A stretch of DNA of 64,000 bases from Gammaproteobacteria bacterium (lineage in GTDB: Bacteria > Pseudomonadota > Gammaproteobacteria > Nevskiales > Nevskiaceae). Of this stretch, positions 35,311-44,243 are shown in pieces. The notes below the pieces were generated by a model. The model was not told the origin of the DNA, did not search any database, and saw only the letters and a program-made list of their open reading frames with translations. Where the stretch lies: positions 1 through 64,000 of the forward strand of contig JAPLSA010000024.1 in NCBI GenBank assembly GCA_026398815.1, read 5' to 3'. Made by a program: the position numbers and the translations under genes. The first letter of the stretch is position 1; each line of letters starts with the position of its first letter.

Positions 35311-35898
35311 CTACTTCCTGAAAGACGGGTGACGGTCGTTGTCACCTACCTTTTTCATGCACACCGCCAGCGCGTGGCTGATGTGCTTCTCCACCATCTT
35401 GACGCTAATGCCGCAGTGCCGGGCGATTTCCGGATAGGTCATGTGCTTGACGCGGCTCAGCAGGAACACCTGCTGGCACTTCTGCGGCAGCTGGCGGATC
35501 GCCGACAGCAAGGTGGCCAGATCCTCGGCGCCGGCGATGTGCTGCTCGGCCGAGGGCTCGCGCGAGGCCAGCTCGTGGTCGTCGATGTTGCACTGGTCCT
35601 GAACCCGCCGGGACTGATCGGCGCGCGCGAAGTCGTTGGCGACATTGGTCGCGATCCGGAACAGCAGCGACGACGGCGAATGGATGTTGCGGGCGCCCTC
35701 GTACTGCATCATCCGCACATAGGCTTCCTGCGCCACGTCGTGGGCATCTTCCGGCGTCCGCATGCGGCGACGCAGGAAATTCAGCAGGGCGCCGTGGTTT
35801 TCGCGGATCACCGTGTCGACCGACAGCGGTGGACGCGTCGCCTCAAGTTCTTCCGGCGCAAACGCCGTCGACGACGCCAGCAGCGTAAAAGTACCCAT
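35311..35898 (-). CDS. FecI-like ECF RNA polymerase sigma factor, 195 aa
   Basis: Region 2 (residues about 33-65, ALLNFLRRRMRTPEDAHDVA and AYVRMMQYE) binds core polymerase and the -10 element; region 4 (about 136-182, LPQKCQQVFLLSRVKHMTYP and EIARHCGISVKMVEKHISHA) is the helix-turn-helix for the -35 element. The pattern is that of iron-starvation FecI-type sigma factors. It should be released by FecR and drive the receptor genes. The gap of 213 bases to fecR is large for this type of pair and may hold a second promoter. Confidence 0.92.
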   Translation of the reverse strand: MGTFTLLASSTAFAPEELEATRPPLSVDTVIRENHGALLNFLRRRMRTPEDAHDVAQEAYVRMMQYEGARNIHSPSSLLFRIATNVANDFARADQSRRVQDQCNIDDHELASREPSAEQHIAGAEDLATLLSAIRQLPQKCQQVFLLSRVKHMTYPEIARHCGISVKMVEKHISHALAVCMKKVGDNDRHPSFRK

Positions 35899-36276
35899 GT
35901 CAGTTCGCCCCGTTCACGGCCTGCAAATCCATCCAACCCGAACCACTGGCCGTCTCGTCGCGGCTTGATGGGGAGAGGTGTAGCAAACGATATGCCAGCC
36001 GCTCAGGACGCTGGAATCGGCCGTGTCAGATCCCCGGCGATGCCTTTGCAATCCCGTCTTTTCCCTGCTGGTTCAATCGCTTGAAGAATTCGCGATGACG
36101 AACGATGCACCGTTGTCAGCGTGCCTCGCCCGCGCCACCGGACGCAGGATGGCCGCCGGCCGGCCGCAGCGCACGCCAGCGCGGCAAACGATCACTGTCT
36201 TGGTGCAGTGCGATGAAAACAGTCGCCGGGCGCGGCGTCCGCTGAGGCGGACGCTGCCGCTGCTGCTGACGGGCGC
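35899..36276. other. Intergenic region upstream of the sigma gene, no gene seen
   Basis: 378 bases between the GH5 gene end and the sigma gene start. No convincing gene. It should contain the promoter of the sigma gene; a Fur box (GATAATGATAATCATTATC-like) was looked for by eye and not found. Confidence 0.35.
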
Positions 36277-37830
36277 CTAGAAGCTGGCGTGACCGTCGAG
36301 GCGCTCGGTGACCCGGATCGTCACCTGCGTTGCCGCCTCGTCGGCGATCACCCGCAGCTGGCGCGCATTGGCCGCCGACACCACCCGGCCACCCTGCACC
36401 TGCACCGTGTAGCCGTCGGGGTAGTGCAGCGCCGGCACGTGGATCAGCGTGACGGCATCGCGCGGCGCCTTGCGGCCGGAGGCCAGGGTCGTCGAATAGC
36501 GCAGCGTGAAGCGGCGGCTGGCGGCATCGAAACCGTAGTCCAGCGGCACGCCGGCGATCGCCTGCGGAAACGGCCGTTCCAGCGCCATCAGCTTGGCGCG
36601 CTTCACCGAAGCCAGATCGGTGTCGCGCTGGAACATGCTCTGCGCGCCGGTGCCCTGCCCCTGCGTGGTCGGATCGCCCCAGTCCTTGTACGACCAGTAC
36701 ATCCAGCCGACCCGATGCTCGTCTGCCCGGCCTGCCACCCGGGCGATGTCCGGGGCGTCGTCGCTGGCGCCGAATTCGCTCAGTACCGAAGCCGAGCCGA
36801 GCCGCCGGGCCACGGTGTCGGCATTGCGATAGACGCGCCGCGACAGCTTGCTGCAGGTCTGCGATTCGGCGGCGCCGGTCGCCTTCACCAGCGGCGCGGC
36901 AATACAGTAGTTGTGCCAGGACAGGCCCAGTTGGGCATCGGCGATCGGCCGGCTGCCGAGATGCGAATCGGCACCGAATTCGAACAGCACCTGCGGCTCC
37001 AGCCAGACGATGTTGTCGGGATCGACCGCGCGGATGCCGGCCAGCACCTGCTCGTAGAGCGGCTGCAGCTTGTCCAGCTCGAAGCGCGCGCAGCCGCCGG
37101 GCCGCGCGCAGACCGGCCAGTGGCTGCCGCCCCAGGGCTCGTTGATCAGGTCGTAGCCCATCAGGTAGTCGGCGTCGCGCCAGCGCTTGGCGACCGCCAC
37201 CCAGGCCTGCGCATACGCCGCCTGCAGGCCCTGCGGATCGTTCCAGAAGCCATCGAAGGCGCGGCTGACGCGCGGCGTCACATAGCCGAGCGGGAAGCCC
37301 GCCCGCAGCAGGCCATCGGTGCGCGCCGGCTGCGCCCAGGTCGGGAAGCCTTCGCCGGAATAGCTTTCGCCGAACAGGTCCTGATGGAAATCGATCATCA
37401 CGTAGATCTGCCGCGCCGCCAGCAGCTTCACGACCCGATCCATACGGTCGAGGTAGTCGTGATCGATCACGCCGCGCTGCGGCATCACGCCGGCGAACAG
37501 GACCCCGAGCCGGACGGCGTTGAAGCCGTGCTCGGCCAGCCAGTCGGCATCGGCGGCCGTGAAGCCGTCGACCGAATCCGGCGGCGCATACGGCGCCCGT
37601 TTCCAGACCGCATTGACGCCGTGCAGGATCACCACCCGCCCGTCGCGGTCGACCATCCAGCCGCCCTGATGACGCAGCTGCTGATGGGCCGGCACCGCGA
37701 CCGGCGCGGCCACTGGCGACGCAGCCGGCGCCGGCTGTTCGATGGCCGGCGCGGCCGGCGGTTTCGGCGTCGCCGCCACCACGGCGCCAACGGCCAGGGT
37801 CATGGCCAGAGCGGCCCAAGTCAGTTTCAA
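36277..37830 (-). CDS. Glycoside hydrolase family 5, endoglycosylceramidase-like, exported, 517 aa
   Basis: The TTG at 37830 has AGGA seven bases upstream and gives a proper signal peptide (MKLTWAALAMTLAVGAVVAA); the next start is ATG 37803. A Pro/Ala linker leads into the GH5 barrel: LHGVNAVWKRAPY, MIDFHQDLFGE, acid/base Glu231 (LINEPWGG) and nucleophile Glu352 (LSEFGASDD). A C-terminal beta-sandwich (VQVQGGRVVSAANARQ) matches the Glyco_hydro_5_C domain found in endoglycosylceramidases and bacterial glucocerebrosidase-like enzymes. The likely substrate is a glycolipid or beta-glucoside. It runs in the same direction as the sigma gene 378 bases away; no link is evident. Confidence 0.88.
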   Translation of the reverse strand: MKLTWAALAMTLAVGAVVAATPKPPAAPAIEQPAPAASPVAAPVAVPAHQQLRHQGGWMVDRDGRVVILHGVNAVWKRAPYAPPDSVDGFTAADADWLAEHGFNAVRLGVLFAGVMPQRGVIDHDYLDRMDRVVKLLAARQIYVMIDFHQDLFGESYSGEGFPTWAQPARTDGLLRAGFPLGYVTPRVSRAFDGFWNDPQGLQAAYAQAWVAVAKRWRDADYLMGYDLINEPWGGSHWPVCARPGGCARFELDKLQPLYEQVLAGIRAVDPDNIVWLEPQVLFEFGADSHLGSRPIADAQLGLSWHNYCIAAPLVKATGAAESQTCSKLSRRVYRNADTVARRLGSASVLSEFGASDDAPDIARVAGRADEHRVGWMYWSYKDWGDPTTQGQGTGAQSMFQRDTDLASVKRAKLMALERPFPQAIAGVPLDYGFDAASRRFTLRYSTTLASGRKAPRDAVTLIHVPALHYPDGYTVQVQGGRVVSAANARQLRVIADEAATQVTIRVTERLDGHASF

Positions 37831-38048
37831 CGGAAGGTCCTGGCGCGCAGCGCCTGTCAGAAAAGCGTTGCACTCTAATGACAGCGCGCCGGACTTCGCT
37901 ACCTCGCCCAGCCGCGGATCGATCAATGCGCGAAATCGCCGGACGAAGGCGGTGACAGCAGACGCCCGGCGGCCACCCACGCGCCACCGGCGTCCGGCGC
38001 ATCCGAAAACCGGTGGACGGACTCGGCTAAACTTTCTGCCTGCAACGT

Positions 38049-38124
38049 GCCGGCATAGCTCAGTTGGTAGAGCAGTGCATTTGTAATGCGAAGGTCGCGG
38101 GTTCGAGCCCTGCTGCCGGCACCA
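38049..38124 (+). tRNA. tRNA-Thr (anticodon TGT)
   Basis: A complete 76-base cloverleaf: acceptor arm GCCGGCA pairing with TGCCGGC, D arm GCTCAGTTGGTAGAGC, anticodon loop TTTGTAA with anticodon TGT, variable loop AGGTC, T arm GCGGG-TTCGAGC-CCTGC, and an encoded ACCA end. The anticodon stem has one weak outer pair. No attachment-site duplication was seen nearby. Confidence 0.95.
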
Positions 38125-38304
38125 TTCCCTCCCCCGCTCAGCCGCTCCGGCATCGCGTCCGGAATGCCATTTGTGCGTCGCCTTGACGCGAGGGCCGGCG
38201 ACCCGAACACCCCTCCCTTTCGGGTGGGGGAATTGTCGACGCGGCTCGGCTATTGTCTCGCGCCAGTCGCGCCGACTGCCCCGCCCTGTCCGGAAAACCT
38301 GTCC

Positions 38305-40473
38305 ATGAAACCGACGCTTGCCCTGCCCCTGCTGATCCTGTCCGGCCTTGCGGCGCTGACCGCTGGCTGCAAGCGGGAAGCCGCCGCGCCCGCCGCCGAG
38401 GCAACGGCCGCCAGCGCCACGGCGGCCGGCAAGACGGTCGACAGCGCGCGCATCGCCGCTGCTGATGGCGAGCCCGGCAACTGGCTGAGCACCGGCCGCG
38501 GCTACAACGAGCAGCGCTACAGCCCGCTCGACCAGATCAACGCCGGCAACGTCGGCGGGCTCGGGCTGGCCTGGACCTACAAGGTCGATGTCGACCGGGG
38601 CGCCGAAGCCACGCCGGTGGTCGCCGATGGCGTGATGTACACCACCGGTGCCTACAGCATCGTCTACGCGATCAACGCCAAGACCGGCGCGCTGCTGTGG
38701 AAGTACGACCCGCAGGTCAACCGCGCGAAGTCCGGCAATGCCTGCTGCGATGTGGTCAACCGTGGCGTCGCCATCGGCCACGGCAAGGTATTCGTCGCTG
38801 CCTTCGATGGCCGCATCGTCGCGATCAACGCCGCCGACGGCAGCAAGGCCTGGGAATCCGACGCCAGCGACGGCTCCGGCCGCACCTTCGCGCTGACCGG
38901 CTCGCCGCTGCTGATCGGCAAGCGGGTGCTGGTCGGCAGCGGCGGCGCCGAATTCAATGCCCGCGGCTATGTGTCGGCCTTCGATGTCGACACCGGCAAG
39001 CTGGCCTGGCGCTTCTACACCGTGCCCGGCGATCCGAAGAAGCCGGACGAGAACGCCGCGATGACGATGGCGCGCAAGACCTGGACCGGCGACCAGTACT
39101 GGCAGCAGGGCGGCGGCGGCACGGTCTGGAACGGCATGGCCTACGACCCGGAAACCGACCTGCTGTACTTCGGTACCGGCAACGGCGTCAGCTGGAACAA
39201 GCTGGAACGCGGCGAGCCGAACGGCGACAACCTGTTCATCTCCTCAATCGTCGCGGTCAAGGCCGCCACCGGCGAATACGCCTGGCACTACCAGGAAACC
39301 CCGAACGACAACTGGGATTACGACGCCTGCGCCAACATCGTGCTCGCCGATGTCGAGTTCCAGGGCCAGCCGCGCAAGGTGCTGCTGCATGCGCCGAAGA
39401 ACGGTTTCTTCTACGTCATCGACCGGACCAGCGGCCAGCTGCTGTCGGCGGAGAAATTCGCGCCGACCACCTGGGCCACCCATGTCGATCTGAAGACCGG
39501 CCGGCCGGTGGTCGACCAGAAGGTCGCCGACTGGAGCAAGGAAGCCAAGATCGTCGCGCCGGGGCCGTTCGGCGCCCACAACTGGCAGCCGATGTCGTTC
39601 AGCCCGAAGACCGGGCTGGTCTACATCCCGGTGCAGGATGTCGCCTCGCTGATGGCGCCGCACAAAGCACCCGGCTTCGACAACCGCGAAGGCGTCTGGA
39701 ACATCGGCGGCGACCTGCCGTTGCCGGATGACGACAAGGTGGTCGCCCAGATCGCCGGCTCGCTGAAAGGCCGGCTGGTGGCCTGGGACCCGATCGCCCA
39801 GAAGCAGGTCTGGAGCCAGACCCACGCCAACATCTGGAACGGCGGCACCTTGGCCACGGCCGGCAACCTGGTGTTCCAGGGCACGGCCGACGGCCGGGTC
39901 GTCGCCTGGTCGGCCGACAAGGGCGAAAAGCTCTGGGAATCGCCAGCCAACTCCGGCGTCATGGCCGGGCCGGTCAGCTACGAAATCGACGGCGAGCAGT
40001 ACATCAGCGTGATGGCCGGCTGGGGCGGCGTGTTCCCGCTGATCGGCGGCGCGCTTGCCAACTACGCCAAGGTGCGGCCGGAAGCGCGGGTGCTGAGCTT
40101 CAAGCTCGGCGGCAAGGCCAGCCTGCCGGCGGCGAAGAACGACGTGGTGCCGCTGCCGGAACTGCAGGAAGTCAAGGCCGATGCCAAGACGCTGGCCCAT
40201 GGCGCCGAACTGTTCCTCGGCGCCTGCGCGCCCTGCCACGGCCTGAACGCGGTCGGCGGCGGCGTGATCCCGGACCTGCGCTACCTGACGCCCGAGAAGC
40301 ACGCGATCTTCGCCGGCATCGTTGCCGGCGCGAAGGCCGATCGCGGCATGCCGTCATTCGCGGGTCGCTTCTCGCTGGACGAGGTCGAGGCGATCCGCCA
40401 GTACCTGATCAAGCGCTCGCACGATCTGAAGACGGCGCTCGACGCCCAGGCCGCGCCGGTCGCCGCGAAGTAA
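38305..40473 (+). CDS. PQQ-dependent quinohemoprotein alcohol dehydrogenase, lipoprotein, 722 aa
   Basis: Oxidises alcohols in the periplasm and passes electrons through its own heme to the respiratory chain. The N-terminus is a lipoprotein signal with lipobox LTAGC (Cys22), so the enzyme is membrane-anchored. An eight-bladed quinoprotein propeller follows, with the vicinal disulfide pair NACCD, tryptophan-docking repeats, and the catalytic Asp in NDNWDYDACANIV. A cytochrome c domain at the C-terminus has C641-A-P-C-H645 and a Met ligand in RGMPSF. This is the type II quinohemoprotein layout. The ATG at 38305 is fixed by the lipobox. It needs PQQ, whose synthesis genes are not in the window. 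Confidence 0.93.
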   Translation: MKPTLALPLLILSGLAALTAGCKREAAAPAAEATAASATAAGKTVDSARIAAADGEPGNWLSTGRGYNEQRYSPLDQINAGNVGGLGLAWTYKVDVDRGAEATPVVADGVMYTTGAYSIVYAINAKTGALLWKYDPQVNRAKSGNACCDVVNRGVAIGHGKVFVAAFDGRIVAINAADGSKAWESDASDGSGRTFALTGSPLLIGKRVLVGSGGAEFNARGYVSAFDVDTGKLAWRFYTVPGDPKKPDENAAMTMARKTWTGDQYWQQGGGGTVWNGMAYDPETDLLYFGTGNGVSWNKLERGEPNGDNLFISSIVAVKAATGEYAWHYQETPNDNWDYDACANIVLADVEFQGQPRKVLLHAPKNGFFYVIDRTSGQLLSAEKFAPTTWATHVDLKTGRPVVDQKVADWSKEAKIVAPGPFGAHNWQPMSFSPKTGLVYIPVQDVASLMAPHKAPGFDNREGVWNIGGDLPLPDDDKVVAQIAGSLKGRLVAWDPIAQKQVWSQTHANIWNGGTLATAGNLVFQGTADGRVVAWSADKGEKLWESPANSGVMAGPVSYEIDGEQYISVMAGWGGVFPLIGGALANYAKVRPEARVLSFKLGGKASLPAAKNDVVPLPELQEVKADAKTLAHGAELFLGACAPCHGLNAVGGGVIPDLRYLTPEKHAIFAGIVAGAKADRGMPSFAGRFSLDEVEAIRQYLIKRSHDLKTALDAQAAPVAAK

Positions 40474-40501
40474 AACCGCGCCGCTGGCCTTGCCGCGCAG
40501 C

Positions 40502-41398
40502 TCAGAGCAGCGCGGCGGCCAGCGGCAGGGTCGCCAGCGACAGCAGGGTGCCGACGCCGACCACCAGATTGGCCAGCAGCGGATCGAGCTTGTACTGCTC
40601 GGCGAGGATGCCGGCGGTGACCATCGGCGGCATCGCGCACTGCAGGATGCCGGCGACCGGAATCGGGCCTTGCAGGCCAAGCGCCCAGGCCGCGCCGAAG
40701 ACCAGCGCCGGGGCGATCGCCATCTTCCAGCCGAGCCCGCCGAGCAGCGTCTTCCACTGGGCGCCGATGCCGCTGAACTTGAGCTGCAGGCCAACCGAGA
40801 ACAGCGCCAGCGGCGTCAGCGTCTGGCCGATGCGGGTCAGCACCGTCTGCAGCACTTCCGGCAAGCCGCCGAGCGGCCAGATCGCCAGCGCCACCGTCAG
40901 CGCCAGGAACGGCGTGAAGCCGAGCATGCGACGGGCGATGTCGCCGACCGACGGCGGCGCGCCGGAGTAGATCGCCGCGACGATCACGCCGCCGATCGAC
41001 AGCGCCGCGAACGAGCCGAACTGGTCGGCGATCACCGCCGGGCCGACGTAGGCCGCGCCCTTCAGCGCTTCGACCATCGCCAGCCCCATGTAGGCGGTAT
41101 TGCCGAGGCCGCAGGTCAGCACCATCGCGCCGATGGTGCCGCGGCTCCAGCCGCGCCGGCGGCCGACGATCGGAAAGATCAGCACCGCGCCGAGAAACAC
41201 CAGCCACGGCGCGATGGCCGGAAACAGCAGCTCGCTGGAGAAATGCAGCTTCGGAATCTCGACCAGGATCAGCGCCGGCAGCGCGATGTTGACGATCCAG
41301 AAGTTCAGCGCTTGCGGGGCACCGGGCGGCAGGCGTTCGTGGCGCGCCATGGCCAGGCCAATGCCCAGGCACAGCGCGAGCAGCAGGATGGCGCTCAT
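40502..41398 (-). CDS. AEC (auxin efflux carrier) family transporter, 298 aa
   Basis: Inner-membrane carrier with about ten hydrophobic segments in two inverted halves. Typical family features are the N-terminal half helix NFWIVNIALPALILVEIP, GLGNTAYMGLAMVEAL and the C-terminal PMVTAGILAEQYKLDPLLAN. Relatives export or import organic acids such as malate or malonate. It runs in the same direction as the FAD-linked oxidase gene, 88 bases downstream of it, so transport of a hydroxy acid used by that oxidase is a reasonable but untested idea. It converges on the PQQ dehydrogenase gene with 28 bases between. Confidence 0.88.
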   Translation of the reverse strand: MSAILLLALCLGIGLAMARHERLPPGAPQALNFWIVNIALPALILVEIPKLHFSSELLFPAIAPWLVFLGAVLIFPIVGRRRGWSRGTIGAMVLTCGLGNTAYMGLAMVEALKGAAYVGPAVIADQFGSFAALSIGGVIVAAIYSGAPPSVGDIARRMLGFTPFLALTVALAIWPLGGLPEVLQTVLTRIGQTLTPLALFSVGLQLKFSGIGAQWKTLLGGLGWKMAIAPALVFGAAWALGLQGPIPVAGILQCAMPPMVTAGILAEQYKLDPLLANLVVGVGTLLSLATLPLAAALL

Positions 41399-41486
41399 GG
41401 AATCAGGTGTTTGCTCGATCGAAAGGCAGGCATGGCCGCCGTTCCCGTATCGACGGACACGGCACCGGCGGACAGCCGCGCGGGCT

Positions 41487-43025
41487 TCAGGCTTGCAAGA
41501 GCCGGTCCAGCGCGAAGTTGCGCGGGCTCAGGGTCAGCTTCGGGTCGTGGCGGCGCTTGGCGGCGACCAGCGCCTCCTGCACCGCCTTCGGCGCGCGGGC
41601 GATGAACTCGCTGCCCCACTTCGAGCCGACGCCGTGCTCTGCGCTGAAGGTGCCGCCGAAATCCTGGGTGACGTCGAACAGGATGCGAGTCAGCGCCTTG
41701 GCATGGACCGCCGCCGGCGATTCCGGCGAACCGAGCACGTGCAGGTGGGCGCCGCCGACGCCGGCATGGCCGAAGGCGATCAGCGCGACTTGCGGGAATT
41801 CGGCGCGCAGCTCCTGTTCGAGCACCTTCAGGTAGTCGCCGAACACGGCCACCGGCGTGGCGGTGTCGAAGCTCAGCCGGCCGCCGCCGAGCTTGCGCAT
41901 CCGCGCATTGCTGGCCTCGGTGATCGAATGACGGATTTCCTTCAGCGCCTTCAGCGGCGCGTAGCCGATGTCGTCCTCGGCCAGGCCGACATCGTCAGCC
42001 AGGAACTCGTAGAGCATGCCGGCCAGGTCGACGTGGGCCTTGTGCGACTTCACCTGCAGCAGCAGGTAGTACGGCGCATCGTGACGGGCCAGCGGCGAGC
42101 GGAACGCCTCGCCCTTCAGCTCGCGCACCAGTTCCAGCGCCGGCTTGCCGATGAACTCGAATTCCTCGACGTCGTCACCGAACAGCGCCCGTGCCGCCGC
42201 CAGGATGCGCATCGCCGCCGGCATGTCGGCGACCGGGATCAGCGCCGCCTCGCGCTGCACCGGGATCGCGTAGGCGCGAAGCGTGGCGCGGGTGATCACG
42301 CCGAGCACGCCCTGGGTGCCGATCAGCCCCCATTCCGGGCGCGGCTGCGCCGAGTTGATCGCCAGCACATCGGCCGGCACCGGCTTCCAGGCCGGCGCAT
42401 CGCTGATCACCTCGCGGCCGTCGCCGCTGTAGCCGAAGGCCTGGATCGCCAGATGCGCCGCCGTGCCGTAGCAGACCGCGTTGGCGCCGGCCGAGGCGTT
42501 GGCGATGCAGCCGCCGACACTGGCCGCGCTCGACGAACCCATCTCCATCGGCCACATCAGGCCGAGCGGCGCGAGGATCAGGTTGACGGTGTCGACCGCC
42601 ATGCCGGCCTGTACTTCGAGCACGCCGTCGTGGCAGGGCGGCTGGCCGAGACCGCGCCACCAGGCGCCGAGCGCATCGGCGGCGGCTTCCGGCGATGCGG
42701 CTTCATCGAAGCGGAAGCGCTCGCCGTCCGGCGTGGTGAACGACAGCGGCCGGTTGAGCTTTTCCAGGCTCAGCACGCATTCGCCATCCGGCCGCTGCGC
42801 TTCCACCAGGCCGGTGCGGCCGGCGCTGATGACCAGCCGGATGCCGTGGGCGCTGCAGGTCGCCAGCAGCTGCCCGACCTCGGCCTCGGACTGCGGCACG
42901 ACCAGGCCGCTGGCCTTGCCCGGCTCGCCGCGCTCGGGAATCTCGTAGCGCTTCAGGCGATCGGGGTCGACCGTGCAATGGGCACCGAGCAGGCGGGGCA
43001 GCGAGGCGGAATCGACGGCAGTCAT
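41487..43025 (-). CDS. FAD-linked 2-hydroxy acid oxidase/dehydrogenase (GlcD/D2HGDH family), 512 aa
   Basis: FAD enzyme of the PCMH/vanillyl-alcohol-oxidase superfamily. FAD-binding motifs: VVPQSEAEVGQLLATC, ISAGRTGLVEAQ and GGCIANASAGANAVCYGTAA near residue 180-200. The C-terminal domain has AFGHAGVGGAHLHV and FSAEHGVGSKW, the His-rich metal and substrate site of D-lactate/D-2-hydroxyglutarate dehydrogenases. The canonical GGT.G.V..P at the FAD loop is varied. The ATG at 43025 is preferred; upstream residues in the open frame belong to the repeat at 43091-43311. It probably oxidises a D-2-hydroxy acid to the keto acid. Confidence 0.88.
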   Translation of the reverse strand: MTAVDSASLPRLLGAHCTVDPDRLKRYEIPERGEPGKASGLVVPQSEAEVGQLLATCSAHGIRLVISAGRTGLVEAQRPDGECVLSLEKLNRPLSFTTPDGERFRFDEAASPEAAADALGAWWRGLGQPPCHDGVLEVQAGMAVDTVNLILAPLGLMWPMEMGSSSAASVGGCIANASAGANAVCYGTAAHLAIQAFGYSGDGREVISDAPAWKPVPADVLAINSAQPRPEWGLIGTQGVLGVITRATLRAYAIPVQREAALIPVADMPAAMRILAAARALFGDDVEEFEFIGKPALELVRELKGEAFRSPLARHDAPYYLLLQVKSHKAHVDLAGMLYEFLADDVGLAEDDIGYAPLKALKEIRHSITEASNARMRKLGGGRLSFDTATPVAVFGDYLKVLEQELRAEFPQVALIAFGHAGVGGAHLHVLGSPESPAAVHAKALTRILFDVTQDFGGTFSAEHGVGSKWGSEFIARAPKAVQEALVAAKRRHDPKLTLSPRNFALDRLLQA

Positions 43026-43090
43026 GGCAGCTTCAACGGCAATGCGGGGCGCGCATTGTAGAAGAGCCGCCCGGACCGGGTCCCGAAGCG

Positions 43091-43311
43091 CCCCGGCGGG
43101 TGGTGTCTCAGTTTGAAAAACTCTAATCAAAAAGCCCGGAGCACAAAGGCACGAAGGTGAAAGGCAAGGACACAAAGAATGCTTTTCTTCGTGTCCTTGC
43201 GGCGGCTGTCCTTTGTGCCTTTGTGCCCCGGAGCTTTTGATGATCGCTCGGGGCATGGGGTCAGACCGGCTGAGCGTTCAGAATTTCAAACTGAGGCACT
43301 ACCCCGGCGGG
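43091..43311. repeat. Long palindromic repeat, MITE-like
   Basis: Two nested inverted repeats. The outer arms are 43091-43119 and 43284-43311, both ending in CTCAGTTTGAAA (reverse complement on the right), with three or four mismatches. The inner arms, about 43128-43178 and 43187-43237, contain GCACAAAGGCAC and GCAAGGACAC and their complements. The transcript or single strand would fold into a long hairpin centred near 43182. The sequence is AT-richer than its flanks and non-coding. Similar GGACACAAAG-type palindromes are common intergenic elements in proteobacteria. Confidence 0.75.
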
Positions 43312-43340
43312 GGGCGCGGCGAATGAGGGTCAGATCCGCA

Positions 43341-44243
43341 TCACGAGTGGTGCAGCGGCCGCCCTTCGTAGGAGCGCGGGTCTTCCGACGGCTCCAGGTG
43401 GGTGCTGACGATCAGCCGCTCGAACTGCTCCGCCAGCGCCGCCTCGATCTGCTCGATCAGGTCGTGGCCGCGCTGCACGGTCCAGCTGCCGGGCACCAGC
43501 ACGTGGAAATCGGCGAAGTGCAGCGCGGCGGCGCGGCGGGTGCGGATGGCGTGGAAATCCACTTCGCCGTCGACCCGGAAGCGGTCGAGCACCGCCAGCA
43601 GCCGCGCCTGCTCGTCGGCCGGCCAGGCGCTGTCCATCAGCCCCTGCGCGGCTTCGGCGATCAGCTTGAAGCCTTCGAACAGCACATGGGCGGCGACCAG
43701 CAGCGCGATCGCCGCATCCATCCACAACCAGCCGCTGAGCACCACGATGGCAAGGCCGACCAGCACGCCGACGGTGGTCCAGACGTCGGTCATCAGATGG
43801 CGGCCATCGGCAACCAAGGTCACCGAGTGCAGGCGGCGACCGGCGCGCAGCAGCATCTGGGCGACGACCAGATTGATCAGGCTGGCCAGCACCGCGATGC
43901 CAAGGCCGAGCCCCGGCGCTTCGATCGGCTGCGGATCGGTCAGCCGGGGAATCGCCTCGACGGCGATCAGCGCCGCCGCCACGAAGATCAGCACGCCCTC
44001 GAAGCCGGAGGAGAAGTATTCGGCCTTGCCGTGGCCGTAGGCATGGGCGGCGTCCGGCGGCTGCAGCGCGATGCGCAGCATGGTGAACGCCATCAGCGCG
44101 CCGCCGACATTGGTCAGGGTTTCCAGCGCATCCGACAGCAGGCCGACCGAACCGCTGACCTTCCAGGCCGCAAGCTTCAGCCCCAGCACGACGACGGCGG
44201 TGGCGATCGACAGGCTGGCGTAACGCAGCGGCGAGGCACTCAT
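43341..44243 (-). CDS. Cation diffusion facilitator (CDF) metal transporter, 300 aa
   Basis: Six-helix inner-membrane antiporter exporting divalent metals such as Zn, Fe, Co or Mn. SVGLLSDALETLTNVGGAL in helix II is the DALE-type metal site, and HLMTDVWTT in helix V gives the H-x-x-x-D half. AYGHGKAEYFSSG is the conserved loop between helices II and III. The cytoplasmic C-terminal domain has HFADFHVLVPGSWTVQRGHD with the usual His ligands. Its ATG overlaps the stop of the molybdopterin/pentapeptide gene (ATGA), so the two are translationally coupled. Confidence 0.92.
   Translation of the reverse strand: MSASPLRYASLSIATAVVVLGLKLAAWKVSGSVGLLSDALETLTNVGGALMAFTMLRIALQPPDAAHAYGHGKAEYFSSGFEGVLIFVAAALIAVEAIPRLTDPQPIEAPGLGLGIAVLASLINLVVAQMLLRAGRRLHSVTLVADGRHLMTDVWTTVGVLVGLAIVVLSGWLWMDAAIALLVAAHVLFEGFKLIAEAAQGLMDSAWPADEQARLLAVLDRFRVDGEVDFHAIRTRRAAALHFADFHVLVPGSWTVQRGHDLIEQIEAALAEQFERLIVSTHLEPSEDPRSYEGRPLHHS

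Noticed and set aside
35899-36276. Fur box upstream of the sigma gene
   Set aside because: Eye inspection found no stretch resembling the 19-base consensus; iron control cannot be claimed from this sequence.
38049-38124. tRNA-Thr as an integration site for a genomic island
   Set aside because: No integrase gene and no repeat of the tRNA 3' end was seen nearby; flanking genes have host-like composition.
43091-43311. CRISPR array
   Set aside because: The repeats are inverted, not direct, and there are no regularly spaced unique spacers. No other array-like pattern was seen in the window.
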